64,000 bases of DNA from Phaeobacter cretensis. Lineage in GTDB: Bacteria; Pseudomonadota; Alphaproteobacteria; Rhodobacterales; Rhodobacteraceae. Where the stretch lies: assembly GCF_047372505.1 (NCBI RefSeq), contig NZ_JBKBEU010000001.1:1116001-1180000 (forward strand), read 5' to 3'. Under the pieces are notes generated by a model that did no database searches, was not told the DNA's origin, and saw only the letters and a list, made by a program, of their open reading frames with translations. Made by a program: the position numbers and the translations under genes. Numbering within the stretch: the stretch's first letter is position 1; each line of letters begins with the position of its first letter. Shown here piece after piece: positions 42,601 through 51,556 of the stretch.

Positions 42601-43304
42601 CCGAACCGAGCTTTCCACCGCTCATGGCAGGCCATGCAGCATCAGGGGCGGAAGATCCCTTTGCGCTTGCTTCTCAGAAAGCTGTCCTGGGTTGCGATGC
42701 CGGTCTGATCGTACACAACCTCGCCTCGGATCGCCTCAGCGTCGCGTTGGTCTGTGCGCCGGAGGTCCCGCTGGCCAAAGCGATGACCATGCTGCCAATC
42801 AGTGGTATTGCTTTTCAAAACGCCCTTGGCGCACTGGCCCCGCCGGAGGTTGCGGTACATCTGCAATGGGATGGCGGTATCCGCATCAATGGCGGGCGCT
42901 GCGGGCACCTACGCGTCGCTGCCAGCACCAATGATCCAACGACCACTCCAGACTGGCTGGTGATAGCTCTGGACCTCGCACTGTGGCCGCCAAGCGATGT
43001 GGAAACTGGCACCACGCCGGAAGATACCGCGCTTTATGCCGAAGGCTGCGCCGATGTTGATGCTGTTGGCCTTCTGGAAAGCTACGCCCGACACGCCTTG
43101 CATTGGATAACGCGTTGGGAGGATGACGGCACCGAACCGGTTCACAGCACCTGGCGCGGGTTGGTCCATGGCATTGGCGACGACCTAAGCCAAGGTTCCC
43201 TTACTGGTACCTTTCTTGGAGTGGACGAAAATTTCGGCCTATTGCTACGCGACGCTGAGACTACCCACTTGATCCCCCTTACCACCTTGCTGGAGACCCC
43301 GTGA
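42597..43304 (+). CDS. Biotin/lipoate-ligase-like protein with DUF4444 C terminus
   Basis: This 235-residue protein resembles a reduced biotin/lipoate ligase domain (residues 30-165) followed by a short C-terminal DUF4444-type barrel (SLTGTFLGVDENFGLLLRD). The usual catalytic segment containing Lys is replaced: the sequence here reads RINGGRCGHLRV, with Arg-Cys-Gly where ligases have a Lys. It may therefore bind rather than activate a cofactor. It overlaps the ApbC stop by ATGA and the next start by TGATG, forming a three-gene unit. Confidence 0.72.
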   Translation: MTEPSFPPLMAGHAASGAEDPFALASQKAVLGCDAGLIVHNLASDRLSVALVCAPEVPLAKAMTMLPISGIAFQNALGALAPPEVAVHLQWDGGIRINGGRCGHLRVAASTNDPTTTPDWLVIALDLALWPPSDVETGTTPEDTALYAEGCADVDAVGLLESYARHALHWITRWEDDGTEPVHSTWRGLVHGIGDDLSQGSLTGTFLGVDENFGLLLRDAETTHLIPLTTLLETP

Positions 43305-43780
43305 TGCAGTTGGCCCGAGCCATTCATTTCGACGAAAGTGACCAGAACGTCTTTGCCAGCCCTGCGCGCACCGGTGAATGGTGCATCTCGGGTGGGTTTG
43401 AGTTTTCCAACTGGGAGCAGGCTGATCTGACCGGAAAACAACGCCAGGCATTTGCCAATGGCTGGATGGGGTTGGAAACCGGAGGCCGAGCCACATTTGT
43501 AGCGGTCACGAAAATCGAAGAGACTGAGCTGGCTACTCTCACCGATCTACTGGCGAAGCATTTTGTGAGCTACTATGGCGCGCCGGATGCAGACACTGCG
43601 CGCCCCGTGGCCGAGGAGGAGCTCGCCCATATGGCAGAGCTCTGCGCAGACCACGCACCCAACACGCTACTAACTGTGATGCGCGAACTGACAGACGCTG
43701 GCGTCAAGGAAAGCTATCGTGCGATCGAAGCTCAGGATGCAGGGCTTGAGCAGTTTGCAATCCACGTCACCGATGATTGA
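43304..43780 (+). CDS. DUF6505-like conserved protein
   Basis: This 158-residue protein has a conserved N terminus (IHFDESDQNVF, SPARTGEWCISGGFEFSNW) and a helical C-terminal half. No signal peptide or membrane helix is seen. The gene is coupled to the ligase-like gene by TGATG and ends the apbC unit, followed by a bidirectional hairpin. Function unknown; its constant neighbours suggest help in Fe-S or metallo-enzyme maturation. The family name is given from memory of the pattern and is less certain. Confidence 0.7.
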   Translation: MQLARAIHFDESDQNVFASPARTGEWCISGGFEFSNWEQADLTGKQRQAFANGWMGLETGGRATFVAVTKIEETELATLTDLLAKHFVSYYGAPDADTARPVAEEELAHMAELCADHAPNTLLTVMRELTDAGVKESYRAIEAQDAGLEQFAIHVTDD

Positions 43781-43798
43781 TCACTATTGCTTGTGAAC

Positions 43799-43837
43799 AC
43801 AAACACACCAAACATGATTACGCGGTGCGTTTGTTTT
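43799..43837. terminator. Bidirectional terminator between apbC unit and tupA
   Basis: ACAAACACACC (43799-43809) pairs with GGTGCGTTTGT (43824-43834) with one mismatch, followed by TTT. It lies between the convergent DUF6505-like and tupA genes, 19 bases after the stop of the former. Confidence 0.65.
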
Positions 43838-43863
43838 GATGCTGACATCTTGGTCAACGCTAA

Positions 43864-44667
43864 TCACTGCTTGGCGTTGAACACAAACAGTGATTCACCA
43901 TTGATCTGATAGCTGTTGATCAATTGTTTGGCAGTGTCAGACACCAGCCATTCCTCCAGCTTGATCGCTAGACCCGCTTTTACATGGTCGTGCTTCTCTG
44001 GGTTTACGGGCAGGTAGGCATATTGGTTGAACAAAACCGGATCACCAGAATAGAGCAATCCGAGGTCACCCTTGTTGGCGAAATTGAGCCAACTCGCTCG
44101 GTCTGACATGATGTAGCCATCCATGCCTGATGCAGTGTTCAGCGCAGCCCCCATACCCGCACCAACAGCGTTGTACCAATTGCCAAATGCGTCTGGTTTC
44201 AAATCTGCAGCAACCCAAAGACTAAGCTCCTTCTTATGGGTGCCGCTGTCGTCCCCTCGGCTGACAAACGCCGCTTCGGCACCCGCAATTTTCCGCAGGG
44301 CCTCTTTGGCTGAGCTGGCAGAATTGACCGCCGCTGGATCTGCCTCAGGTCCGATAAACACAAAATCATTATACATGATCTCGCGGCGGTGGGTGCCGTT
44401 CGCCCCCGCCAGAAACGCCTCCTCGGCTTTTTGGGAATGCACAAGAATGGCGTCGACATCGCCAGCCTCGCCCAGGCGGATCGCCTGACCCGTCCCCACC
44501 ACCAACAGCTGTACATCCAACCCCAGATCAACCTTGATCTGCGGCAGTAGCACCTCGGCAAGGCCTGAGTTGTGGAACGATGTGGTCACCGCAAGCTTCA
44601 TATCCTCCGACAAGGCCGGAGTCCCTAGCACAAGAGCAGCCAATGCCCCAAATACAGTATACTTCAT
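43864..44667 (-). CDS. tupA: Tungstate ABC transporter binding protein
   Basis: This 267-residue periplasmic protein starts with a signal peptide (ending ALSED). TupA hallmarks follow: the oxyanion motif AVTTSFHNSG (about residue 26), VGTGQAIRLGEAGDVDAILVH (key: TGQA and DA.LVH) and SRGDDSGTHKKE near residue 137. TupA prefers tungstate over molybdate. It is the third gene of the leftward tupBCA unit, overlapping tupC by ATGA. The neighbouring formate dehydrogenase is the probable consumer of the metal. Confidence 0.92.
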   Translation of the reverse strand: MKYTVFGALAALVLGTPALSEDMKLAVTTSFHNSGLAEVLLPQIKVDLGLDVQLLVVGTGQAIRLGEAGDVDAILVHSQKAEEAFLAGANGTHRREIMYNDFVFIGPEADPAAVNSASSAKEALRKIAGAEAAFVSRGDDSGTHKKELSLWVAADLKPDAFGNWYNAVGAGMGAALNTASGMDGYIMSDRASWLNFANKGDLGLLYSGDPVLFNQYAYLPVNPEKHDHVKAGLAIKLEEWLVSDTAKQLINSYQINGESLFVFNAKQ

Positions 44668-45377
44668 TCTACAATATCCCCTCTCAAAAATGCGCGTCCC
44701 TGTTCGGTGTGCGGTCGGGTAAAAAAAGACTCAGCCGCAGAAAATTCTGCGATCTCTCCGTGCAGCACAAACAGCACCTCATCCGCCAAGCGTTGCGCCT
44801 GCCCCATATTATGAGTGGACATGATCAATCGCGTCCCTGCCGTCGCTGCTTCGGTCAGGATCTCCTCGATCTCACGAGTAGCCCGCCCATCTAGCGATGC
44901 ACAGGGTTCATCCAGAAACAACAGCTGCGGCTTGCGGATCAAGGCCCGCGCCAGCGCCAGTTTTTGCCGTTCACCACCGGACAACAGCACCGCAGGTCGT
45001 TGCAGGGCATCGCCCAACCCGATCCGGTTGGCCCAAATCTCGGCCGCTGCCAGCGCTTCTTGGCGTGGCACCCGGTTCAGTCGCAATGGATAGGCGATAT
45101 TCTCAACAACCGAACGCCTCATCATCACTGGTGTCTGGAATACAAATGCTTGCTGTCGCTGCGCCTCGGCAGTGGTACAGCCCCATTTGATCTGCCCCTG
45201 TCCCAACCGCAGAATACCATGCAACATCTTCAGCAAAGACGTCTTGCCGGATCCGTTTGGTCCAATCACGATCGTGGTGCCATGGCCATCGAGCCGTAGG
45301 TCAACGGGCCCAATCAGCGTCTTGCCGCGCCTGCGCACCTGCGCTCCCTCAACTGACAAAGGAAACAGGCCACTCAC
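44664..45377 (-). CDS. tupC: Tungstate ABC transporter ATPase
   Basis: This protein of about 237 residues is the ATPase of the tungstate importer, with Walker A GPNGSGKTS (about residues 39-47), the signature LLSGGERQKLALARAL (about residues 130-145) and Walker B LLFLDEPCASLD. The GTG at 45377 overlaps the tupB stop as GTGA; a GTG one codon upstream is also possible. There is no C-terminal molybdate-binding (MopI) domain, as is usual for TupC. Confidence 0.9.
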   Translation of the reverse strand: MSGLFPLSVEGAQVRRRGKTLIGPVDLRLDGHGTTIVIGPNGSGKTSLLKMLHGILRLGQGQIKWGCTTAEAQRQQAFVFQTPVMMRRSVVENIAYPLRLNRVPRQEALAAAEIWANRIGLGDALQRPAVLLSGGERQKLALARALIRKPQLLFLDEPCASLDGRATREIEEILTEAATAGTRLIMSTHNMGQAQRLADEVLFVLHGEIAEFSAAESFFTRPHTEQGRAFLRGDIVE

Positions 45378-46078
45378 CACCGACCCTCACTTTCAGTTTT
45401 ACCCAACCAGTGAATGGTCAGATTGACTGCTACCGCCAGCGCGATCAGCACGAATCCTAGGCCCAGCGCCATGGCAAAATCGCCTTTCCCGGTCTCCAGC
45501 GCAATCGCCGTGGTAAGAACACGGGTCGCATGGTCGATATTGCCACCGACAATCATGATCGCACCGACTTCGCCAATCGCACGGCCAAAACCAGCTAATG
45601 CCGCCGTTAGCAAGGCGCGCCGCCCATCCCAAAGAAGCGTACGGATCCGCTGGGACTGACTTGCATTCAGGGAGATCAGCAGGTCATGATAGTCACTCCA
45701 CAGATCTCTCAGTGACTGATGCGCGATGGATGCGACTAGCGGGACAATAATGATCACTTGCGCGACAATCATCGCGGTGGGCGTAAACAGCAACCCCAGC
45801 ACGCCAAACGGCCCGGCCCGTGACAACATCACATAGACCACAAGACCCACAACAACGGGCGGCAGCCCCATTAGGGCATTAAGTACTGCAATCGCTACCC
45901 GGCGTAGCCGGAAGCGGCGCACAGCCAATAGGGCAGCCAGCGGCAAAGCAATCGCCGATGCCACTAGCAACGCGGTCAAAGTGACCCGTAACGATCGCAA
46001 TGTGATCTCCACCAGATCATTATCCAGCGTGATCACCAGCCAAACGGCCTGGACCAGTCCTTCCCAGAGATCAGACAT
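45374..46078 (-). CDS. tupB: Tungstate ABC transporter permease
   Basis: This 234-residue inner-membrane permease has about five helices and the ATPase-docking loop SLNASQSQRIRTLLWDGRRAL (about residues 133-153), in place of the classical EAA motif, followed by GFGRAIGEVGAIMIVGGN, typical of TupB and ModB-like permeases. It is the first gene of the tup operon; the promoter would lie in the 347-base region before nadA. Confidence 0.92.
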   Translation of the reverse strand: MSDLWEGLVQAVWLVITLDNDLVEITLRSLRVTLTALLVASAIALPLAALLAVRRFRLRRVAIAVLNALMGLPPVVVGLVVYVMLSRAGPFGVLGLLFTPTAMIVAQVIIIVPLVASIAHQSLRDLWSDYHDLLISLNASQSQRIRTLLWDGRRALLTAALAGFGRAIGEVGAIMIVGGNIDHATRVLTTAIALETGKGDFAMALGLGFVLIALAVAVNLTIHWLGKTESEGRW

Positions 46079-46425
46079 GGAGGTGGAGCTTCTCCCTTGT
46101 GGGACCGGTCTTACCGCTTCCGTCTACGGTGTTTATCCTATCTGCAAACCACAATATCAGGCCGCCCAATAGACAAAAACGTCATCTAAGTCGAAATTTG
46201 GACAAAATGACCCCAGACCGTTTGCGCTGACATTGTTGAAAGGACATAAGGTCGTGGCACAAATGATCTCGTCAATTAGCCGACACTGTTCAGCTAGCGC
46301 TGATTTGCAGAAGGAATTTCGGGTTTTCATACGATAAACCTGCTTCCTTTGCTTGCGCGCTATATGTGAACATGAAACAAGAATTTCCCAAAGTGCCATG
46401 TCTGGCGCAGCTTTGAGGAAATGCC
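46079..46425. other. Divergent noncoding region between tupB and nadA
   Basis: No supported gene lies in these 347 bases; a reverse frame here is a shadow that runs into nadA. The region must hold the promoters of tupBCA and of nadABC. TATATG near 46361-46366 could be a minus-10 element for nadA. No convincing ModE-type palindrome or NAD-related riboswitch was recognised by eye. Confidence 0.5.
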
Positions 46426-47478
46426 ATGTTCGATCTGCAAACCATGCGCGATCAGCTCGCCAACCACTATGATCTTGCGCCAAATCCGGCTCTGGCCGCA
46501 GAGATGTCCGCAATCCACGCCAAGATGGACCGGGTGGTAAATCCCATCGATTGGGCCACCTATGCGCCATACGTCGCCGCTATCCTTGCCCTCAAGAAAG
46601 AGCGCAACGCGGTAATTCTCGCGCACAACTACATGACACCTGAAATCTACCACGGCGTTGCCGATGTGGTCGGCGACAGCCTGCAACTCGCGATGGAGGC
46701 TACCAAGGTCGAGGCGGATGTGATTGTGCAGTGCGGTGTACATTTCATGGCCGAGACCTCCAAAATCCTAAGCCCCGACAAGATCGTATTGATCCCAGAT
46801 ATGGAGGCCGGCTGTTCGCTAGCAGAATCGATCACCGCTGACGGCATTGCACAGATGCGTGAGAAATACCCCGGCGCGCCAGTTGTCACCTATGTGAACA
46901 CCACTGCCGAAGTCAAAGCGGCCTCGGATATCTGCTGCACCTCGTCCAACGCAGCCCAAATTGTTGCAGCGCAAGAAAGCGATACGGTGATCATGACGCC
47001 GGACCAGTACCTGGCTCAGAATATTGCCCAACAGGTGCCACAGAAAAACGTGGTCTGGTGGGAGGGCTCCTGCATCGTTCATGAACAGTACACTGCAAAA
47101 GATCTGCGCGATTTCCGAGAATGGAACCCAGGCACACGGTTGATCGCACATCCCGAGTGCCCACCGGATGTGGTGAATGAAGCCGATTTCTCCGGGTCGA
47201 CCAGCGGCATAATCAAATATGTAACTGATGAAAAACCAGAAAAGGCGATGCTGATTACAGAATGTTCGATGGCCTCGAATATCGCTGATCAGTTGCCGGA
47301 AGTTGATTTCGTAGGGCCATGCAACATGTGCCCCTACATGAAGAAAATCACGCTGGAGAAAATCCTTTGGTCACTGCACACCATGTCCGAACCGGTAGAA
47401 GTCGACCCACAGGTCGCGGAAAAAGCACGTGTCGCCGTGCAGCGTATGATCGATCTTAGCCAGAAGCTGGGGATCTGA
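46426..47478 (+). CDS. nadA: Quinolinate synthase NadA
   Basis: This 350-residue 4Fe-4S enzyme condenses iminoaspartate with dihydroxyacetone phosphate to give quinolinate, the second step of de novo NAD synthesis. Conserved segments are ILAHNYMTPEI, VQCGVHFMAETSKIL (cluster Cys), YVNTTAEVKAASDICCTSSNA, HPECPPDVV and CNMCPYMKKITLE (third cluster Cys region). GAGGAAAT precedes the ATG. It is the first gene of nadABC. Confidence 0.97.
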   Translation: MFDLQTMRDQLANHYDLAPNPALAAEMSAIHAKMDRVVNPIDWATYAPYVAAILALKKERNAVILAHNYMTPEIYHGVADVVGDSLQLAMEATKVEADVIVQCGVHFMAETSKILSPDKIVLIPDMEAGCSLAESITADGIAQMREKYPGAPVVTYVNTTAEVKAASDICCTSSNAAQIVAAQESDTVIMTPDQYLAQNIAQQVPQKNVVWWEGSCIVHEQYTAKDLRDFREWNPGTRLIAHPECPPDVVNEADFSGSTSGIIKYVTDEKPEKAMLITECSMASNIADQLPEVDFVGPCNMCPYMKKITLEKILWSLHTMSEPVEVDPQVAEKARVAVQRMIDLSQKLGI

Positions 47479-47481
47479 TCT

Positions 47482-49152
47482 TTGGACACCTCGGGCGTCA
47501 AGTTCACATCCCAACCTTCACTCGGCAATCCAACCGCAGAACAGGTGGGTGTTCAGCCCCTCAACGAAACCACTGGCAGCTACAACACCAATCGCGTGGT
47601 GATCGTGGGCGCCGGCATGGCCGCGCTTTATGCCGCTCTTGAACTGGCTCCGCACCCCGTCCTGATGATCTCACCCGAAACCCTTGGTGAAGGTGCCAGT
47701 TCTGCCTGGGCGCAGGGCGGTGTCGCTGCAGCAATGGATCAGGCCGACAGCCCAGCGGCCCATGCCACCGATACGGTACGTGCAGGCGCCGGCACGGTTG
47801 ATGCAGCCGTCGCCGAAATGGTCACCAAGGTCGCACAGGATCATATTCTGGACCTCACAAACCTTGGTACGCCTTTCGACCGTACCGCAGAAGGCGGCTT
47901 TGTCATGAGTCGCGAGGCAGCCCATTCCATGGCCCGTGTAGTACGGGTAAAGGGCGATCAGGCCGGTCGCCAGATCATGGAAACGCTTATCGCGGCCGTG
48001 CGCGCCACCCCATCGGTGCAAGTCTATGAAGGTACGCAGGCTGTCCGATTGGAGGTAGAAAGCGACCGCGTAACCGGAGTTTGGGTAAACGACGCCAGCG
48101 GCACCTCGGCGCCCCTGTTGATCCACGCACCGGCGATCCTTCTGGCTGGTGGCGGTTCTGGCGGGCTATTTGCGCATACCACCAACCCGCCTCGCATCAG
48201 AGGGCAAGTAATCGGGTTTGCTGCCCGTGCAGGCGCTCGAATCGCCGATCCAGAATTTGTGCAGTTCCACCCTACAGCCTTTGACATCGGTGAAGACCCG
48301 GCCCCTCTCGCGACAGAAGCCCTGCGCGGCGATGGCGCGACACTGATCAACAAGAATGGCATTCGGTTTATGTTGGCTACGCACGCAGACGCTGAGCTGG
48401 CTCCGCGTGACATTGTGGCCCGCGCGATTTTTGCCGAGACCCAGGCCGGGCGACGACCGATGCTGGACACCCGAGATGCCCTGGGTACAGAGGTTCTGAG
48501 CCGTTTCCCCACCGTGGCCGAAACCTGCGCGCGCGCAGGTATTGACCCAGTCGCGAACGCAATTCCAGTAACGGTCGCCGCACATTATCACATGGGTGGA
48601 GTAGACACCGACATGCAAGGACGCGCCAGTCTAAGCAATCTCTGGGTTTGCGGTGAAGCCTCTTCGACCGGGTTGCACGGTGCCAATCGCCTTGCCTCCA
48701 ATGGCCTGCTGGAGGCGCTGGTGTACGCCCGTACCGCCGCGCAAGATATCGGTGAAACGCTGGGCCTACAGCCTGATCCACTGCGTGTGTCTCCCGAACT
48801 TTCTTTGGCATTTGTCCCGGCAAACATGCCTGCAGCACCCGCTTCCGCTATCAGCAAACTTCGCGAGACCATGACGGCCTGTGTCGGCGTGCTGCGCGAT
48901 GAGGCCGGACTCGAGACCGCCTTGGCAACCATAGAACAGCTGCTGATTGAGCATGGCGATGACGAGGGTTTTGCCAATATGTGCGCAACTGCCACTTTGA
49001 TCACCGCCGCAGCATTGGCCCGCCGTGAAAGTCGCGGAGGCCACTTCCGCACCGATTTCCCCGAAGCCGATCCCACGCTGGCCCACCGCACCCACATTAC
49101 CCTCACCGAGGCACGCACAATCCGCGCTGCCGCCATCAAGGATCCGACATGA
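47482..49152 (+). CDS. nadB: L-aspartate oxidase NadB
   Basis: This 556-residue FAD enzyme oxidises aspartate to iminoaspartate for NadA. FAD site VIVGAGMAALYAALELA lies near residue 39; SSAWAQGGVAAAM, the catalytic-region HYHMGGVDTDMQGR, and the C-terminal GANRLASNGLLEALVYAR are present. The start used is TTG at 47482, giving an N terminus about 35 residues longer than usual; GGGGAT lies 8 bases upstream and no better start is seen. It ends in an ATGA overlap with nadC. Confidence 0.95.
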   Translation: MDTSGVKFTSQPSLGNPTAEQVGVQPLNETTGSYNTNRVVIVGAGMAALYAALELAPHPVLMISPETLGEGASSAWAQGGVAAAMDQADSPAAHATDTVRAGAGTVDAAVAEMVTKVAQDHILDLTNLGTPFDRTAEGGFVMSREAAHSMARVVRVKGDQAGRQIMETLIAAVRATPSVQVYEGTQAVRLEVESDRVTGVWVNDASGTSAPLLIHAPAILLAGGGSGGLFAHTTNPPRIRGQVIGFAARAGARIADPEFVQFHPTAFDIGEDPAPLATEALRGDGATLINKNGIRFMLATHADAELAPRDIVARAIFAETQAGRRPMLDTRDALGTEVLSRFPTVAETCARAGIDPVANAIPVTVAAHYHMGGVDTDMQGRASLSNLWVCGEASSTGLHGANRLASNGLLEALVYARTAAQDIGETLGLQPDPLRVSPELSLAFVPANMPAAPASAISKLRETMTACVGVLRDEAGLETALATIEQLLIEHGDDEGFANMCATATLITAAALARRESRGGHFRTDFPEADPTLAHRTHITLTEARTIRAAAIKDPT

Positions 49153-50003
49153 CCCCGTCCTTCGCCACGCTGCCAGACCTGATCGTCGAACCTTTGGTCC
49201 GCGCCGCCCTGCTGGAAGATCTCGGCCAAAGCGGTGATGTCACCACACGTGCCGTTATCCCGATGGGAACCACATACGAAGCCAGTCTAAACGCCCGCAG
49301 CGAGGGGGTGGTATCCGGCATGCAGATCGCGCGCATCGCCTTTCATCTGGTTGACCCGTCACTGAAAATCGAAACGCTTGTGCCGGATGGCCGCCCGTGT
49401 GCGCAGGGCCAAACCTTGATGACAATTGAGGGCTCCGCAGCGTCAATCCTGTCCGGCGAGCGCGTCGCGCTAAATTTTGCGGGGCGCCTGTCCGGAGTCG
49501 CCAGTCTAACCGCCAGTTTTGTAGCCGAGACCAAAGGCACTGAAACCCGCGTCACTTGCACCCGGAAGACCACGCCCGGCCTGCGCATGGTCGAAAAACA
49601 GGCCGTGCTGCATGGCGGTGGTTACAACCATCGCTATGGCCTGTCTGATGCGATCCTCATCAAAGACAATCATATCGCCGCGGCTGGCGGTGTAGCCGCC
49701 GTTCTGCGCGCCGCTAAGGCCAATGTCAGCCATATGATGAAAGTAGAGATCGAAGTTGATCGTCTCGACCAGTTGCAAGAGGCGCTCGACACCGGTGGGG
49801 CTGATGTCGTGCTTCTGGATAATATGGACACGCCAACCCTCACCCAGGCAGTTGCACTGGCCAAGGGTCATCTGGTGACTGAGGCATCCGGCAATATGCG
49901 TCGCGATCGTATCGCAGAGGTTTCTGCCACCGGTGTTGACTATATTTCATCCGGGGCGCTGACCCATTCGGCGCAAACACTGGATCTGGGCCTCGACTTC
50001 TAG
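49149..50003 (+). CDS. nadC: Nicotinate-nucleotide pyrophosphorylase (carboxylating) NadC
   Basis: This 284-residue enzyme converts quinolinate and PRPP to nicotinate mononucleotide. Seen motifs are LLEDLGQSGDVTTRA (about residues 20-34), LNFAGRLSGVASLT, CTRKTTPGLRMVEKQAV (key: TRKT.PG.R..EK, about residues 137-152) and NHRYGLSDAILIKDNH. It is coupled to nadB by ATGA and closes the operon before a strong terminator. Confidence 0.97.
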   Translation: MTPSFATLPDLIVEPLVRAALLEDLGQSGDVTTRAVIPMGTTYEASLNARSEGVVSGMQIARIAFHLVDPSLKIETLVPDGRPCAQGQTLMTIEGSAASILSGERVALNFAGRLSGVASLTASFVAETKGTETRVTCTRKTTPGLRMVEKQAVLHGGGYNHRYGLSDAILIKDNHIAAAGGVAAVLRAAKANVSHMMKVEIEVDRLDQLQEALDTGGADVVLLDNMDTPTLTQAVALAKGHLVTEASGNMRRDRIAEVSATGVDYISSGALTHSAQTLDLGLDF

Positions 50004-50033
50004 ACTTACTAAGCCTGACTGGTAAGATGAAAA

Positions 50034-50062
50034 CGGGGGCCTGTGGCCCCCGCATCTTTTTC
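50034..50062. terminator. Strong bidirectional terminator after nadC
   Basis: CGGGGGCC and GGCCCCCG form a perfect 8-bp GC stem with a TGT loop, followed by CATCTTTTTCT on the plus strand and TTTTCATC on the minus strand. It separates nadC from the convergent glycosyltransferase gene. Confidence 0.9.
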
Positions 50063-50095
50063 TATTCTGGCCGCTCGGGTCGCCTCAACCAGATC

Positions 50096-51556
50096 TCAAC
50101 CGCCGTCCGGAACATTTGGCGCACCCACACGGATCGGAATAGCTGACAACATTACAACGCTCACCCCGTCCAGATTACGCACCTCATAATCCGGCCCTGC
50201 GGCGCCCGCTTGCACCTCCTGAGGTAATTCAGCACAGTGCGTGGATCCCATCGCGCACATGATCACCTCGCGACCGGTCAACTGGGTCAGGCGAAAGGCA
50301 ACCGAAAGATCATGCTGCAGCCCAGATTTCTCGCCCGAGCTTAACGACAGATAGGTCCCCGTCACATAGATCGGCCCATCCACCGGGATGATCTGATCTA
50401 CCATCCTACGGCTATCCGTCTGCCACGCGGTCACGTCGCGATGTTGCAATATGTTGAAGGCCAGGTAGATCATGGCAACAAACGCTAAAAGATTACGGCC
50501 AATGCGATCCCAGCCTGCGCCTCTCACAGTCAGCTCTTGTGACATCAGCCCCAGAAGCACTGCGTAGTACAGCCAGACAAACCCGGAAACCCGCGGCGGC
50601 AGCGTAATGCCTGTTTTGACTGTTTGGATGAATATCAACGCCATACCAAGGCAAATGCCAGCCAGTGGGTAGACCGCGCGCCAGGGATCAGATTTGCCGA
50701 CCTCCCAGACTGCCCAACCAAACAGCACCAACTGAAACAGCGTCAATGGCATAAAATGAAACGACACAAGAGATGCTGAGCTGCTCAGAAACTCTCCAAT
50801 CAGACCAATGTTCTCCAGCACCGATGCCAAATCATGCGCCGGGTTCGGCATCCGCCATTCCGCCATAGGAATACCAAAGACACCGTGGAACAGATAATTC
50901 AACGAATAGATCGAAGCCATCGCCAGAGCAAAACACAGAATAAACAGCCCCAGCAGAGCCGCCAGATCCTTGGCTGACCGTTGCGTGTCTGCGCGAGTCA
51001 GGCAAAGCGCCAGCAGAAAAAACGGGTAGGTGGTGTAAGCGGTCAACGCCATCGGAACAAAGGGCACCAGAAGCCAGCGGCAAACTCGCTCAGACAACTG
51101 TGTCGTTGCCAATGCATAGATGGCAAGGATAGCCATGCCCGGGATCAATGTGTTGAACCACAGCGAGATTAGCAGCGCAGGCGCAGATAGGCCTGCAATC
51201 AACGCCACCGCTCCCTTGCGCCATAACGCCGCCTCACGCCCAAGCGCGTTATGCGCCAAACACCCCAGAACCACTGCCCAAAGCGCGTTGTAGATCAGAT
51301 AGTTGATCCAGCTAGGTAACAAGGTTTCGCGGAGATGCCATAGATAATTGACCCAACGCCCTTCCATCAGTGTTTTGATGTAATAGGTTTCGGCATCCCC
51401 GAAGAGCGCCGGATAGTCATCGTGACGGATCAGCGGATCCGGCAACTGGAATGCCGCCGCAATCAGCAACCCAACAAAGGCCACTGCGATTGTCGCCGCC
51501 AATGGCAGTAACATATTCCGAGACGCCACTCCCGGGCTGTCCATCACCAGTGTCAT
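50096..51556 (-). CDS. Polytopic GtrII-like glucosyltransferase
   Basis: This 486-residue membrane protein has about 10-11 hydrophobic helices and an early polar loop with IRHDDYPALFGDAE (residues 44-57), where acidic residues recall the catalytic loop of C-type polyprenyl-sugar glycosyltransferases such as GtrII. A soluble C-terminal tail (about residues 375-486) faces the periplasm. It is the last gene of a four-gene cluster with GtrA and GtrB-like proteins, so it probably transfers the lipid-linked sugar to a surface polymer. The acceptor is unknown. Confidence 0.75.
   Translation of the reverse strand: MTLVMDSPGVASRNMLLPLAATIAVAFVGLLIAAAFQLPDPLIRHDDYPALFGDAETYYIKTLMEGRWVNYLWHLRETLLPSWINYLIYNALWAVVLGCLAHNALGREAALWRKGAVALIAGLSAPALLISLWFNTLIPGMAILAIYALATTQLSERVCRWLLVPFVPMALTAYTTYPFFLLALCLTRADTQRSAKDLAALLGLFILCFALAMASIYSLNYLFHGVFGIPMAEWRMPNPAHDLASVLENIGLIGEFLSSSASLVSFHFMPLTLFQLVLFGWAVWEVGKSDPWRAVYPLAGICLGMALIFIQTVKTGITLPPRVSGFVWLYYAVLLGLMSQELTVRGAGWDRIGRNLLAFVAMIYLAFNILQHRDVTAWQTDSRRMVDQIIPVDGPIYVTGTYLSLSSGEKSGLQHDLSVAFRLTQLTGREVIMCAMGSTHCAELPQEVQAGAAGPDYEVRNLDGVSVVMLSAIPIRVGAPNVPDGG

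Noticed and set aside
46079..46425. A riboswitch or ModE-type site before nadA or tupB
   Set aside because: No convincing conserved core or palindrome was visible by eye; a covariance-model or motif search would be needed to decide.
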